64,000 bases of DNA, taken from Streptomyces shenzhenensis (lineage in GTDB: Bacteria; Actinomycetota; Actinomycetes; Streptomycetales; Streptomycetaceae). A program made the position numbers and the translations under genes. Below are positions 17,388-26,025 of the stretch, in pieces. The stretch covers positions 408,083 through 472,082 of the forward strand of contig NZ_PENI01000003.1 in the NCBI RefSeq assembly GCF_003688995.1. The letters run 5' to 3'. The notes beneath the pieces were generated by a model. It did no database searches and was not told the DNA's origin. It was given only the letters and a program-made list of their open reading frames with translations. The first letter of the stretch is position 1; every line of letters starts with the position of its first letter.

Positions 17388-18896
17388 ATGGCACAGTGGA
17401 CCTCGGCAGTGGGGGCCGCGCAGCTCGCACGGCTGCTCACCTCCCAGCAGGACCGCCCGGCCGGCCCCGGCACACGCCGTCCGCCCGCCTACCGCGCGCT
17501 CGCCGACGGCATCAGGCTGCTGGTGCTGGAGGGGAGGGTGCCGGTGGCCGCCCGGCTGCCCGCCGAACGCGAACTGGCCCTGGCGCTGTCCGTGAGCCGC
17601 ACCACGGTCGCCGCCGCCTACGAGGCGCTGCGCGCCGAGGGCTTCCTGGAGTCCCGCCGCGGCGCGGGCAGCTGGACCGCCGTGCCGGCCGGGAACCCGC
17701 TGCCCGCGCGCGGGCTCGAACCGCTCCCGCCCGAGGCGCTCGGCTCGATGATCGACCTCGGCTGCGCGGCCCTGCCCGCGCCGGAGCCGTGGCTCACCCG
17801 CGCCGTCCAGGGCGCCCTGGAGGAACTGCCCCCGTACGCCCACACCCACGGCGACTACCCGGCCGGACTCCCGGCCCTGCGCGCGATGATCGCCGAGCGC
17901 TACACCGCGCGCGGGATCCCGACCATGCCCGAACAGATCATGGTCACGACCGGCGCGATGGGCGCGATCGACGCGATCTGCCACCTCTTCGCGGGGCGCG
18001 GCGAGCGCATCGCGGTGGAGTCGCCGTCGTACGCCAACATCCTCCAGCTGATGCGGGAGGCGGGCGCCCGGCTGGTCCCCGTCGCGATGGCCGAGGGGCT
18101 CTCCGGCTGGGACCTGGACCGCTGGCGTCAGGTGCTGCGCGAGGCGGCGCCCCGACTCGCCTATGTCGTCGCCGACTTCCACAACCCCACCGGGGCGCTC
18201 GCCGACGACGACCAGCGGCGCCGGCTGGTGGACGCGGCCCGCTCGGCGGGCACGGTGCTCGTCGCCGACGAGACGATGACCGAGCTGTGGCTGGACGAGG
18301 ACCTCGACCGGGCCTCGATGCCGCGGCCGGTCTGCGGCTTCGACCCGGCCGGCTCGACGGTGATCACGGTCGGCTCGGCCAGCAAGGCGTTCTGGGCGGG
18401 GATGCGCATCGGCTGGGTGCGCGCCGCCCCCGATGTGATCCGCAGCCTGGTCGCGGCGCGTGCGTACGCCGACCTGGGCACACCCGTGCTGGAGCAGCTC
18501 GCCGTCAACTGGCTGTTCAGCACGGGGGGCTGGGAGCAGGCGGTGGAACTGCGCCGGGGCCAGGCCCGGGAGAACCGGGACGCGCTGGTGGCGGCGGTAC
18601 GGCGGGAGCTGCCGGACTGGGAGTTCGCGGTGCCCCGCGGCGGGCTCACGCTGTGGGTGCGCGCGGGCGGTCTGTCGGGTTCACGGCTGGCGGAGGTGGG
18701 GGAGCGGGTCGGAGTGCGGGTCCCCTCGGGCCCCCGCTTCGGTGTCGACGGCGCCTTCGAGGGTTATGTGCGGCTGCCGTTCACGGTCGGCGGCGCGGTG
18801 GCGGAGGAGGCGGCGATCCGCCTGGCGGCAGCGGCCCGCCTGGTGGAGACGGGCGCGACCACGGGGACGGAGGCACCGCGGACGTTCGTCGCGTAG
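17388..18896 (+). CDS. MocR-type GntR regulator with aminotransferase-like domain
   Basis: The 502-residue protein joins an N-terminal GntR winged helix (LADGIRLLVLEGRVPVAARL, then LALSVSRTTVAAAYEALRAE, about residues 38-90) to a fold-type I aminotransferase-like domain. PLP-binding landmarks are ADFHNPTGA, VADETMTELW and the Schiff-base Lys in VGSASKAFWAGMRIG (about residue 331). MocR proteins usually sense PLP or PLP-amino-acid adducts and control a divergent gene. Here that gene is the yczE-like one, 64 bp away. The ribosome site AGGAAGG precedes the ATG. Confidence 0.92.
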   Translation: MAQWTSAVGAAQLARLLTSQQDRPAGPGTRRPPAYRALADGIRLLVLEGRVPVAARLPAERELALALSVSRTTVAAAYEALRAEGFLESRRGAGSWTAVPAGNPLPARGLEPLPPEALGSMIDLGCAALPAPEPWLTRAVQGALEELPPYAHTHGDYPAGLPALRAMIAERYTARGIPTMPEQIMVTTGAMGAIDAICHLFAGRGERIAVESPSYANILQLMREAGARLVPVAMAEGLSGWDLDRWRQVLREAAPRLAYVVADFHNPTGALADDDQRRRLVDAARSAGTVLVADETMTELWLDEDLDRASMPRPVCGFDPAGSTVITVGSASKAFWAGMRIGWVRAAPDVIRSLVAARAYADLGTPVLEQLAVNWLFSTGGWEQAVELRRGQARENRDALVAAVRRELPDWEFAVPRGGLTLWVRAGGLSGSRLAEVGERVGVRVPSGPRFGVDGAFEGYVRLPFTVGGAVAEEAAIRLAAAARLVETGATTGTEAPRTFVA

Positions 18897-18927
18897 CGGC
18901 GCCGGGCCGCCCCGCCGGGCGGCCGGG

Positions 18928-20769
18928 TCAGGAGGGGCTCTCCGCGGCGACGGCGTCCGCCACGGCGGTCTTCGGGGCGGGCGTCTTCACGGGCGCCGTC
19001 TCCACCGGGAACTTCTCCGCCGGAAACTTTTCCACCTGGGACTTCTCCGCCGGGACCGCCGCCACGGGGACGGTCACCGCCGGGACCGTATTCACGGGGA
19101 CCGCTCTCACCGGGGCTGTCGCCACGGGGACCGTTTCCGCCGGAGCCGTTCGCGCAGGGGCTGTTTCCGCCGGGGCCGTCCCCGCCGGTGGCGGCAGCGG
19201 CGCCGGTTCCGCCGGCTCCGGTTCGGCCGGCTCCGCTCGGGCCGGGTCCGCGTCCGCGGGCGCGGTGCGTGGCGGGAGCAGCGCCAGCACCGCCTGCCGG
19301 TCGGTGTCGCTCGTGGCGTCGTCGTACGGGTCCGGCGTCGCGGGGACCTGCAACCGGTGGACGGGGCCGTCGCCCAGCCGGGCGTAGCCGCGCCCCGGCG
19401 GCATCTGGGCCGGCGGAGTCGTGCGCGGCGGCACACCCATGACCGCCGCCGACTGCTCCGGCGTGGCGGGCCCGAGCACGACACGCGCGCGTGTGTGCTG
19501 GCGCACCGCGTCACCGAGCGCGTCCACGTGGTCGAAGCCCTCGGCGACCACGACGGTCACGTTGGCCGCGCGTCCGTGCCGCAGCGGCACCTGGAGCAGG
19601 GACTGCGGATCCCTGCGGCCCTCCGCGCCGGCCAGATGGGTGAGGGCGCCCGGCCGGTCCAGCAGGATCCACAGCGGCCGCCTGGTGTCGTCCGGCAGCG
19701 GATGCCCGGCCTGCCGGGCCTGGTTGGCCGCGATGAGCCGGCGCTCCGTCTCGTGCGCCGCCCACTCCAGGCTCGCCAGCGCCCCGGTGAGCCCGCACTC
19801 GACGCCCAGGACCCCGTCCCGCCCGGTCAGGCTGGCGTACTCGCCGGTGCCGCCGCCCTCGACGATCAGCACGTCGCCGTACTGGAGAGCCTGGAGGGCG
19901 ATGGACCGCAGCAGAGTGGAGGACCCGCTGCCGGGCTGGCCCATCACCAGCAGGTGCGGCTCGGTCGAGCGGATTCCGGTGCGCCACACGACCGGCGGGA
20001 CGTCGCGCTGCTCTTCGCCGTAGCCGAGCGGGAGCGTGCGCTGCACCTCGGACGGGTCGGTGAAGCCGAGCACCGTCTCGCCCGGCGCGGTGACGAAGCG
20101 CTGGGCGGCGATGTCGGTGGGCAGCGGCGCGAGGACGCCGACCGCGAGCTGGTTGACCTCCTCGTCCCACGCGAAGTGGTACTCGCGGCCCCGCCCGGCC
20201 TTGGCGGCGAGCAGCTGCTCGATCCGGGCGCGGGGCCCGGCCTCGCCGTCGGGGAAGTACGCCGGGTAGCGGATCACCAGGTGAGCCACGCGCCCCGCGT
20301 CGTCGAAGTCGTGCTGGGGGAAGGCCTTCTCCCAGTCCCCGCCGTGCTCGAAGAGCGGCGCCGGGTCCTCGGGGATCGAGAAGTACGGCACCAGGGACTC
20401 GTACAGCGACTGCAGGCGCTGCGTCTGGGACTCGTCGGGACCCTCGGGCTCGGCCGGGGTGCGGTCCCGGCCGTGCCAGCCCGCCGCCGCCATCAGCGCG
20501 ATGGCGGCGAGCAGCGGTCCGTACGGGGCGAGCACCACGACCAGGATCACCGAGGCCACCAGGAACAGCAGCGGCCCGCGCTTGTCCTTGGGTGTGTCCG
20601 TCCACTTGCGCCGCCCGGCCGCCGCCAGCCGGCGCAGCCCGCGCGAGAGGGTGATCAGCGGGTGGAGGACGTCGGTGGCGCTGTCGGCCGCCGTCCGGGC
20701 CAGCTCCCGGCTCCTGGCGAGCTGCGCGCTGCCGTTGCTCAGAATGCGGGGGAGGGGGCGCCGGGCCAC
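18928..20769 (-). CDS. FtsK/SpoIIIE-like membrane protein with degenerate Walker A
   Basis: The 613-residue protein has two N-terminal hydrophobic helices (LLFLVASVILVVVLAPYGPL, LLAAIALMAAAGW), a soluble domain, then an FtsK/TraB-like ATPase core. The P-loop at about residue 280 reads MGQPGSGSSTLLRS, with Ser where the Walker A Lys should be. A hydrophobic strand plus Asp (PLWILLDRPG) resembles Walker B. From about residue 505 the tail is a low-complexity Pro/Ala/Val/Glu region with repeating xPAETxPV units. Such proteins resemble plasmid transfer/septal DNA translocases; DNA pumping is doubtful here without the Lys. The GTG start follows AGGAG; a small membrane protein gene lies upstream. 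Confidence 0.75.
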   Translation of the reverse strand: MARRPLPRILSNGSAQLARSRELARTAADSATDVLHPLITLSRGLRRLAAAGRRKWTDTPKDKRGPLLFLVASVILVVVLAPYGPLLAAIALMAAAGWHGRDRTPAEPEGPDESQTQRLQSLYESLVPYFSIPEDPAPLFEHGGDWEKAFPQHDFDDAGRVAHLVIRYPAYFPDGEAGPRARIEQLLAAKAGRGREYHFAWDEEVNQLAVGVLAPLPTDIAAQRFVTAPGETVLGFTDPSEVQRTLPLGYGEEQRDVPPVVWRTGIRSTEPHLLVMGQPGSGSSTLLRSIALQALQYGDVLIVEGGGTGEYASLTGRDGVLGVECGLTGALASLEWAAHETERRLIAANQARQAGHPLPDDTRRPLWILLDRPGALTHLAGAEGRRDPQSLLQVPLRHGRAANVTVVVAEGFDHVDALGDAVRQHTRARVVLGPATPEQSAAVMGVPPRTTPPAQMPPGRGYARLGDGPVHRLQVPATPDPYDDATSDTDRQAVLALLPPRTAPADADPARAEPAEPEPAEPAPLPPPAGTAPAETAPARTAPAETVPVATAPVRAVPVNTVPAVTVPVAAVPAEKSQVEKFPAEKFPVETAPVKTPAPKTAVADAVAAESPS

Positions 20770-20809
20770 TGCTGTCTCCTGACGGTGCGTACGGGCGGGG
20801 CGGTCGGCG

Positions 20810-21004
20810 TCAGAACTTGATGCCGCCGAGGAGGCTCGCCAGACTCTCGCCGCCTGCCTTGATGCTCGGGGCGATGGCCGTGCTGGCGAGGTAGAAGCCG
20901 AACAGGGACGAGACCACGGCGTGCGACGCCTTGAGGCCGTCCTTGCGGAAGAAGAGAAAGACGATGATGCCGAGCAGGACGACGCCTGACATGGAGAGAA
21001 TCAT
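20810..21004 (-). CDS. Small membrane protein paired with the FtsK-like gene (64 aa)
   Basis: The 64-residue protein begins with a hydrophobic helix (LSMSGVVLLGIIVFLFFRKD), then a second amphipathic to hydrophobic segment (ASHAVVSSLFGFYLASTAIA) and a Gly-rich end. It has a good ribosome site (CAGGAGACC) and sits 40 bp upstream of the FtsK-like gene on the same strand. Size and context resemble SpdB-type spread proteins or other small partners of Streptomyces transfer ATPases; that is inference. Function is unknown. Confidence 0.8.
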   Translation of the reverse strand: MILSMSGVVLLGIIVFLFFRKDGLKASHAVVSSLFGFYLASTAIAPSIKAGGESLASLLGGIKF

Positions 21005-21055
21005 TTGCGGTCTCCTGGTGTCGAGGGGGGACAGTCACCGTGAGTACTTCCAGCA

Positions 21056-21115
21056 TCACAGCATGCATCTATACGATAAAAGGTGCAAATGGGTGAAATC
21101 TGGCGGATTTCCCCC
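21056..21115 (-). promoter_or_regulatory. AT-rich promoter-like patch upstream of the small membrane protein
   Basis: This is one of the few A/T-rich patches in the window. On the minus strand TTTCAC and TATAGA are about 19 bp apart, within 90 bp of the start codon at 21004. The rest of the 21005-21333 gap shows nothing beyond the AGGAGAGGCGG ribosome site of the ankyrin gene. Confidence 0.35.
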
Positions 21116-21333
21116 GGGTGGCTGAGCCGTCTTGGCCCGGTCGGGCAGGGCGCGGCGGGTCGGCGGACGTGGTTCCTGTGGCCGGTGGGACTCGCGATGA
21201 TCATTACCTCGGGCGCATCCGGTCATGTGTTCCGGCAGCCAGTACGCTGGCGATTCACCCGTACGGCCCGGGTTGCCCCCGCTGCCGTAGGCTCTGTCAG
21301 TTCCCCCGAAGCGCAGGAGAGGCGGTACGGCCG

Positions 21334-21726
21334 ATGAGTGAAGCCCCCGACCCCGACGTCGTGGAGCTGGCGACCAAGATCTTCGATCTGGCCCGGCAGG
21401 GGCGGACCGAGGCACTCGTGGCGTACGTCGACGCGGGCGTCCCGGCCAACCTCACCAACGACCGCGGCGACTCGCTCGTGATGCTCGCCGCCTACCACGG
21501 TCACGCGGCGGCGGTACGTGCCCTGATCGCCCGGGGCGCCGAGGTGGACCGGGCCAACGACCGGGGCCAGACCCCGCTCGCCGGCGCAGTTTTCAAGGAC
21601 GAACCGGAAGTGATCAAAGCCCTTCTCGACGGCGGTGCCGATCCCGCCGCAGGTACTCCGTCAGCCGTCGACACCGCGCGGATGTTCGGCAGGACGGAAC
21701 TCCTGGAATTGTTCGGCGCACAATGA
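21334..21726 (+). CDS. Ankyrin-repeat protein
   Basis: The 130-residue protein is almost entirely ankyrin repeats: NDRGDSLVMLAAYHGHAAAV with RALIARGAEVD, then NDRGQTPLAGAVFKDEPEVI with KALLDGGADP, and a final degenerate unit. Three to four repeats form a protein-binding surface without catalytic residues. The ATG at 21334 follows AGGAGAGGCGG. Partner and role are unknown. It is transcribed in the same direction as the HEAT-repeat gene 300 bp downstream. Confidence 0.9.
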   Translation: MSEAPDPDVVELATKIFDLARQGRTEALVAYVDAGVPANLTNDRGDSLVMLAAYHGHAAAVRALIARGAEVDRANDRGQTPLAGAVFKDEPEVIKALLDGGADPAAGTPSAVDTARMFGRTELLELFGAQ

Positions 21727-21845
21727 TCCGAACGTTCTGACCAGGCACGACACGGAAAACGGGGGAGGCGGTAAAGGGCCGCCGGAAATACGGTCGCGGC
21801 AGGAGAAACCCGCGAGTCATCATGACGTCGTGATTCACGGACGCG

Positions 21846-21980
21846 ATGGCTGGGCAGGTGTTGCCGCACCACGCGGACCGTGCGTCGGTCCGCATGGGCC
21901 ACGACGAGAGGCAGAGGAAGATGGTCTACAGCAAGCAAGAGACGGCGGGCGCCCCGACGTTGTGTCACGCGGCCAGGTAA
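21846..21980 (+). CDS. Candidate small ORF upstream of the HEAT-repeat gene
   Basis: A 44-codon frame runs from the ATG at 21846 to TAA at 21980. An internal ATG at 21921 has the better ribosome site (GAGGCAGAGGAAG), giving a 19-residue peptide MVYSKQETAGAPTLCHAAR. The frame ends 46 bp before the HEAT-repeat start, so it could be a leader peptide or a small independent protein. Codon usage is acceptable but the frame is short. I do not know a homolog with certainty. Confidence 0.45.
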   Translation: MAGQVLPHHADRASVRMGHDERQRKMVYSKQETAGAPTLCHAAR

Positions 21981-22026
21981 TGCGTGTTCCCCGGTTGCGT
22001 CGACGCTTGATGTGAGGCTGTTTCCC

Positions 22027-23445
22027 ATGTTCGATCCGGTCATAGCGCCCAGTGGCACGTTGCTCGGCCTGCTCCAGCGGGGCCGCGGCGACGGCACACT
22101 GCACGCGCTCACCGCCCCCCGCGCCGAGGCGCTCGCGGCACTGAACCACTGCGTGCTGCACGACCCCCGCCACGACTGGCAGGTCGAGAACCGCTCCCTC
22201 TACTACGCCCGCCTCTATCTCGACCTGAACGGCGGGCTGGACGCGATCGAGGCGCACCTCTTCGACCCGGAGGACGTCCTCGAGACCGACGAGTCCCGCA
22301 CCGGCCTCGCGCTGGCCGTCCTCGGGCACCTCGCCTCCTACGGCCGGCGGGACGCGCTCCGCCTGCTGCGCCGGTACGCCGCCCACGGCGCCAACTGGGC
22401 CTGGGCCCTGGACGAACTCGCCCTGCGGGACGACGACGCGGCCCTGCGCGAACTCGCCGTCCCCGTCCTCGCGCGCTTCGGCACGGACGCCGAGGGCGAG
22501 GCCGAGCTGGCCGCCGCCGTCCGCGACGCCTTCGAACCCCGGCCGTGGCGGCTGTGGGCCGAGGATCCGCGCGAACCGGTCGCCACGCGCGTGCGTGCGG
22601 CCCAGGAGACCGGCTGCTTCGACCGGTGGCAGCGCCAGCTGCGACCGACCGGGCCGCGCCCGGACTGGAGCGTGCACGCCGTCCTCGACTGGGCCCAGCA
22701 GGGCGTGGAACGCGGCACCGCCCTGCACGTTCCCGCCGCCCGCTGTCTCGTCGCCGTGGCGGGCCCGGAGGACCGGCCGGAAATCGTCCGCGCCGCCCAG
22801 GACGGCACCGAGGGAGCCCGGTGCACCGCCCTGCGGTACCTCGCCGACAGCAACGACCCCGACGCCCTCGGCCTGATCGAGGCCGCGGTCACCGGCGGTC
22901 CGACCCCCGTCGCGGAAGCCGCCGTCGACGCCTTCGAACGGATGCGGAGCGTCGCCGCCGTCGACCGCGCGCGCGGCTGGGCCCGCAGGCCCGACGCCCT
23001 CGGCGCCGCCGCCGGACGCGTGCTCGCCTGCCGCGGCGCGGCCCGCGACAGCGAACTCGTCCTCACGGCACTGCGGGAGGCGGTACGGGGCGAGGGGCCC
23101 GACGCGCCCACCCTGTGGACCCTCGTCGACGGCGCCGGACGCCTCGGCATCGTCTGCGCCGCACCCGTTTTGCGCCATGTCTACCGCGAGACGGCCTCCT
23201 CCCACCTGCGTGGCCGGGCCGCCCGCGCCCTGGCCGCCACCGACCCCTCGTTCCCCACCGGATTCGCCGTCGAATGCCTCTGGGACTGCGAGGAGACCAC
23301 GCGCGAGGTCGCCGCCCGGCACGCCGAGACCGGCGACACCCGGGTCGTCGAGCGACTGCGCCGGCTCGCCGCCGATCCGGCCGAGGAGGCCGAGGTCCAG
23401 ACCGCCGTACGCAGCCGCATCGCACCCGACGGACGGTTCGCGTGA
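22027..23445 (+). CDS. HEAT-repeat-like helical protein
   Basis: The 472-residue protein is built of repeated alpha-helical pairs typical of HEAT/armadillo proteins, for example LGHLASYGRRDALRLLRRYA, ALRYLADSNDPDALGLIEAA and GRAARALAATDPSF. An N-terminal part includes WQVENRSLYYARLYLDLNGG. Such scaffolds bind proteins; no catalytic motif is visible. The ATG at 22027 is the natural start because upstream codons overlap the small leader-like frame. It may be cotranscribed with the ankyrin gene, pairing two repeat proteins in tandem. Confidence 0.8.
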   Translation: MFDPVIAPSGTLLGLLQRGRGDGTLHALTAPRAEALAALNHCVLHDPRHDWQVENRSLYYARLYLDLNGGLDAIEAHLFDPEDVLETDESRTGLALAVLGHLASYGRRDALRLLRRYAAHGANWAWALDELALRDDDAALRELAVPVLARFGTDAEGEAELAAAVRDAFEPRPWRLWAEDPREPVATRVRAAQETGCFDRWQRQLRPTGPRPDWSVHAVLDWAQQGVERGTALHVPAARCLVAVAGPEDRPEIVRAAQDGTEGARCTALRYLADSNDPDALGLIEAAVTGGPTPVAEAAVDAFERMRSVAAVDRARGWARRPDALGAAAGRVLACRGAARDSELVLTALREAVRGEGPDAPTLWTLVDGAGRLGIVCAAPVLRHVYRETASSHLRGRAARALAATDPSFPTGFAVECLWDCEETTREVAARHAETGDTRVVERLRRLAADPAEEAEVQTAVRSRIAPDGRFA

Positions 23446-23584
23446 ACACGGGGTGACCCATGGGTCAGGAGCGGGTGGACAGGGTCTGACCTGCCCGGGT
23501 GTGCAGCGCAACGCTCATGGGACGTTCCTCGTTCGGAAAGATCCACGTTGACGCGGCCACGTCCAGCGCGGCGAGAACACGGGT

Positions 23585-24712
23585 ATGCGTGTCGTCATCG
23601 TGACCGAATCCTTTCCCCCCGATGTGAACGGCGTGGCCCACTGCGCGCTCCAGACCGCCCGGCACCTCGTCGATCGCGGTCACGCCCCCCTCGTCGTCGC
23701 TCCGGCTCCCGCTCCGGGAAACAGGCCCGACGCCTCGGCGCCGTGCCCCGTCGTCCATGTCCCCTCCCTACCGCTCCCGGGCTATCCCCAGGTCCGCGTC
23801 GCCCTCCCCAGCAGGCGCCTCGCCGCGGCGCTGGTCGAACACCGACCCGACGTCGTGCACCTGGCCAGCCCCTTCGTCCTCGGTGTCCGCGGCATGGCGG
23901 CCGCGGCCCGGCTCGGCATCCCCACCGTGGCCGTCTACCAGACCGACCTCGCCGGTTACGCCCGCACCTACATGGGCGCGGGCGAAGCGGCGGCCTGGCG
24001 GCGGATACGCTCCGTCCACTCCGCCGCCGATCTCACCCTCGCCCCGTCCAGCGCCGCCCTGAACGACCTGGAGACACACGGCGTGCCCCGGGTCACGCTG
24101 TGGCCGCGCGGCGTGGACACCGTCCGCTTCCGCCCCGACCACCGCGACGAGGCGCTGCGCCGGGAACTCGCCCCGAACGGCGAGGTGATCGTCGGCTACG
24201 TCGGCCGGCTCGCCCCCGAGAAGCAGGTCGAACTGCTCGCCGGGGCCTGCGGCCTGGAGGGCGTGCGGGTCGTGGTGGTGGGCGACGGGCCCAGCCACGA
24301 CCACCTCACCGAGGCCCTGCCGGGCGCGGTCTTCCTGGGCCGGCGCACCGGCGAGGAACTCGCCCGCATCTTCGCCTCGCTGGACGTCTTCGTGCACACC
24401 GGCCCCTTCGAGACGTTCTGCCAGACCGTCCAGGAGGCCATGGCCAGCGGTGTGCCGGTCGTCGCGCCCGCCGCCGGCGGCCCGCTCGACCTGGTCGCCC
24501 ACGGGCACACCGGGCTGCTGGTCCCGCCGCGTGACGGGGACGCCTTCCGGGAGGCCGTGCGGTCCCTGGCCGCAGACCCGGCACTGCGGGCCGCGTACGG
24601 TGCCGCCGCGCGGGCCACCGTCGAGGGCCGCACCTGGTCCGCGATCGTCGACCGGCTGATCACGCACTACGAGGATGTGCTCGCCGCGCGGAAGACGGCG
24701 GTGGCGGCATGA
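23585..24712 (+). CDS. GT4-type glycosyltransferase (mannosyltransferase-like)
   Basis: The 375-residue protein is a GT-B glycosyltransferase. VVIVTESFPPDVNGVAHCAL is the N-terminal Rossmann glycine motif, GYVGRLAPEKQVELLAGACG the nucleotide-sugar loop, and GPFETFCQTVQEAMASGVPV the E-x7-E motif. It resembles GDP-mannose-dependent mannosyltransferases of phosphatidylinositol mannoside or mannosyl-glucuronyl-diacylglycerol synthesis (PimB/MgtA-like); donor and acceptor are inferred. It is the first gene of a three-gene operon in which each stop overlaps the next start as ATGA. Confidence 0.88.
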   Translation: MRVVIVTESFPPDVNGVAHCALQTARHLVDRGHAPLVVAPAPAPGNRPDASAPCPVVHVPSLPLPGYPQVRVALPSRRLAAALVEHRPDVVHLASPFVLGVRGMAAAARLGIPTVAVYQTDLAGYARTYMGAGEAAAWRRIRSVHSAADLTLAPSSAALNDLETHGVPRVTLWPRGVDTVRFRPDHRDEALRRELAPNGEVIVGYVGRLAPEKQVELLAGACGLEGVRVVVVGDGPSHDHLTEALPGAVFLGRRTGEELARIFASLDVFVHTGPFETFCQTVQEAMASGVPVVAPAAGGPLDLVAHGHTGLLVPPRDGDAFREAVRSLAADPALRAAYGAAARATVEGRTWSAIVDRLITHYEDVLAARKTAVAA

Positions 24713-26025
24713 CCAGCGACTCCCTGCGCATCGTCAGGCTCGCCAACTTCGTCGCCCCCGCGTCCGGCGGCCTGCGCACCGCGCTGCGCGAGCTGGGCAG
24801 GGGCTTCCGGGCGGCGGGCCACGAGCCGGTGCTCATCGTGCCCGGCGAGCGCCACTCCGATCAGGACACCGAGCAGGGCCGGGTCATCACCCTGCCCGGC
24901 CCGCTGCTGCCGGGCACCGGTGGCTACCGGGTCCTGCTCGACAAGCGGCGTGTCGCCGCCCTCCTGGAGGAGCTGGCCCCCGACCGCCTGGAGGTGTCGG
25001 ACCGTACGACCCTGCGCTGGACCGGCCGCTGGGCCCGGCGAGCCCGCGTCCCCGCCGTCATGGTCTCCCACGAGACCGCCGACGGCGTGCTGCGCACCTG
25101 GGGCCTGTCGGAGGACCTCTCCCGGCGGGCCGCCGACGCCCTCAACGTCCGTACGGCGCACACCTACTCACGGGTCGTGTGCACCACCGAGTTCGCCGAG
25201 CGGGAGTTCGTCCGCATCGGTGCGCGCAATGTCGTACGGGCCCCGCTGGGCGTCGACCTGACGGACCGGCACCCGGCGCTGCGGGACGGCGGGCTGCGGG
25301 CCGTCCACGCGCGCGTGGACGAGACGCTGCTGGTCATGTGCTCCCGGCTGTCCGTGGAGAAGCGGCCCGGGACGGCGCTGGACGCGCTGGAGGCGCTGCT
25401 GCGGCGCGGGCGGCGGGCGGTGCTCGTGGTGGCCGGGGACGGGCCGCTGCGGGCGCGGCTGGAGCAGCGGGCGCGGGAGCGCGGGCTGCCGGTGACCTTC
25501 GTCGGGCACGTCTCCGACCGGAAGGAGCTCGGCGCGCTGCAGGCCTCGGCCGATGTGGCCCTGGCCCCCGGGCCGGCCGAGACGTTCGGGCTGGCCGCCC
25601 TGGAGGCCATGGCGTGCGGTACGCCCGTGGTGGCGAGCGCGTCGTCCGCGCTGCCCGAGGTCATCGGGTCGGCCGGGGCCACGGCTGCCGACAACGGAGA
25701 GGCGTTCGCCGACGCCGTCGAGGCACTCCTCGAACGCCCCGCGGCCGAGCGGCGCGACTCCGCACGCGCGCGTGCGGAGTGCTTCGGATGGGGTGCCGCG
25801 GTGGAGGCGTTCCTGGCGGCGCACGACGCGCCGGTGCGGTCCCGGCAGGACGAGGACGACGACGCGACCGGACCGGCCCGTCGCACCGACGACGACGCGT
25901 CGGTACCGTCCCGTTCCGACGCGGACCAGACGTCGCTCGCGGACCAGGCGTCGCTGCCGTCCCGGTCCGACGGGCACGACGGGTCCGCGCCGTCCCGACG
26001 TGTCGTGCCGGAGGGCGTGGCATGA
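24709..26025 (+). CDS. GT4-type glycosyltransferase with disordered tail
   Basis: The 438-residue protein is a second GT-B enzyme: LANFVAPASGGLRTALRELG at the N-terminus, VMCSRLSVEKRPGTALDALE as the sugar-nucleotide loop and GPAETFGLAALEAMACGTPV as the E-x7-E motif. After the catalytic domain, from about residue 370, the tail is highly charged and Ser/Asp-rich with imperfect repeats around PSRSDADQTS and LPSRSDGHDG. It overlaps the first glycosyltransferase gene and the SGNH gene by 4 bp each, so the three are coupled and probably build one envelope glycan or glycolipid. Confidence 0.87.
   Translation: MTSDSLRIVRLANFVAPASGGLRTALRELGRGFRAAGHEPVLIVPGERHSDQDTEQGRVITLPGPLLPGTGGYRVLLDKRRVAALLEELAPDRLEVSDRTTLRWTGRWARRARVPAVMVSHETADGVLRTWGLSEDLSRRAADALNVRTAHTYSRVVCTTEFAEREFVRIGARNVVRAPLGVDLTDRHPALRDGGLRAVHARVDETLLVMCSRLSVEKRPGTALDALEALLRRGRRAVLVVAGDGPLRARLEQRARERGLPVTFVGHVSDRKELGALQASADVALAPGPAETFGLAALEAMACGTPVVASASSALPEVIGSAGATAADNGEAFADAVEALLERPAAERRDSARARAECFGWGAAVEAFLAAHDAPVRSRQDEDDDATGPARRTDDDASVPSRSDADQTSLADQASLPSRSDGHDGSAPSRRVVPEGVA
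25303..25320. repeat. 18-bp perfect palindrome with CACGCGCGCGTG core
   Basis: GTCCACGCG-CGCGTGGAC reads the same on both strands inside the second glycosyltransferase gene. It is one of nine CACGCGCGCGTG cores in the window. Confidence 0.9.
25757..25780. repeat. 24-bp perfect palindrome with CACGCGCGCGTG core
   Basis: Arms ACTCCGCACGCG and CGCGTGCGGAGT form a 24-bp perfect palindrome in the same gene as the 18-bp one at 25303, about 440 bp downstream. Confidence 0.9.
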
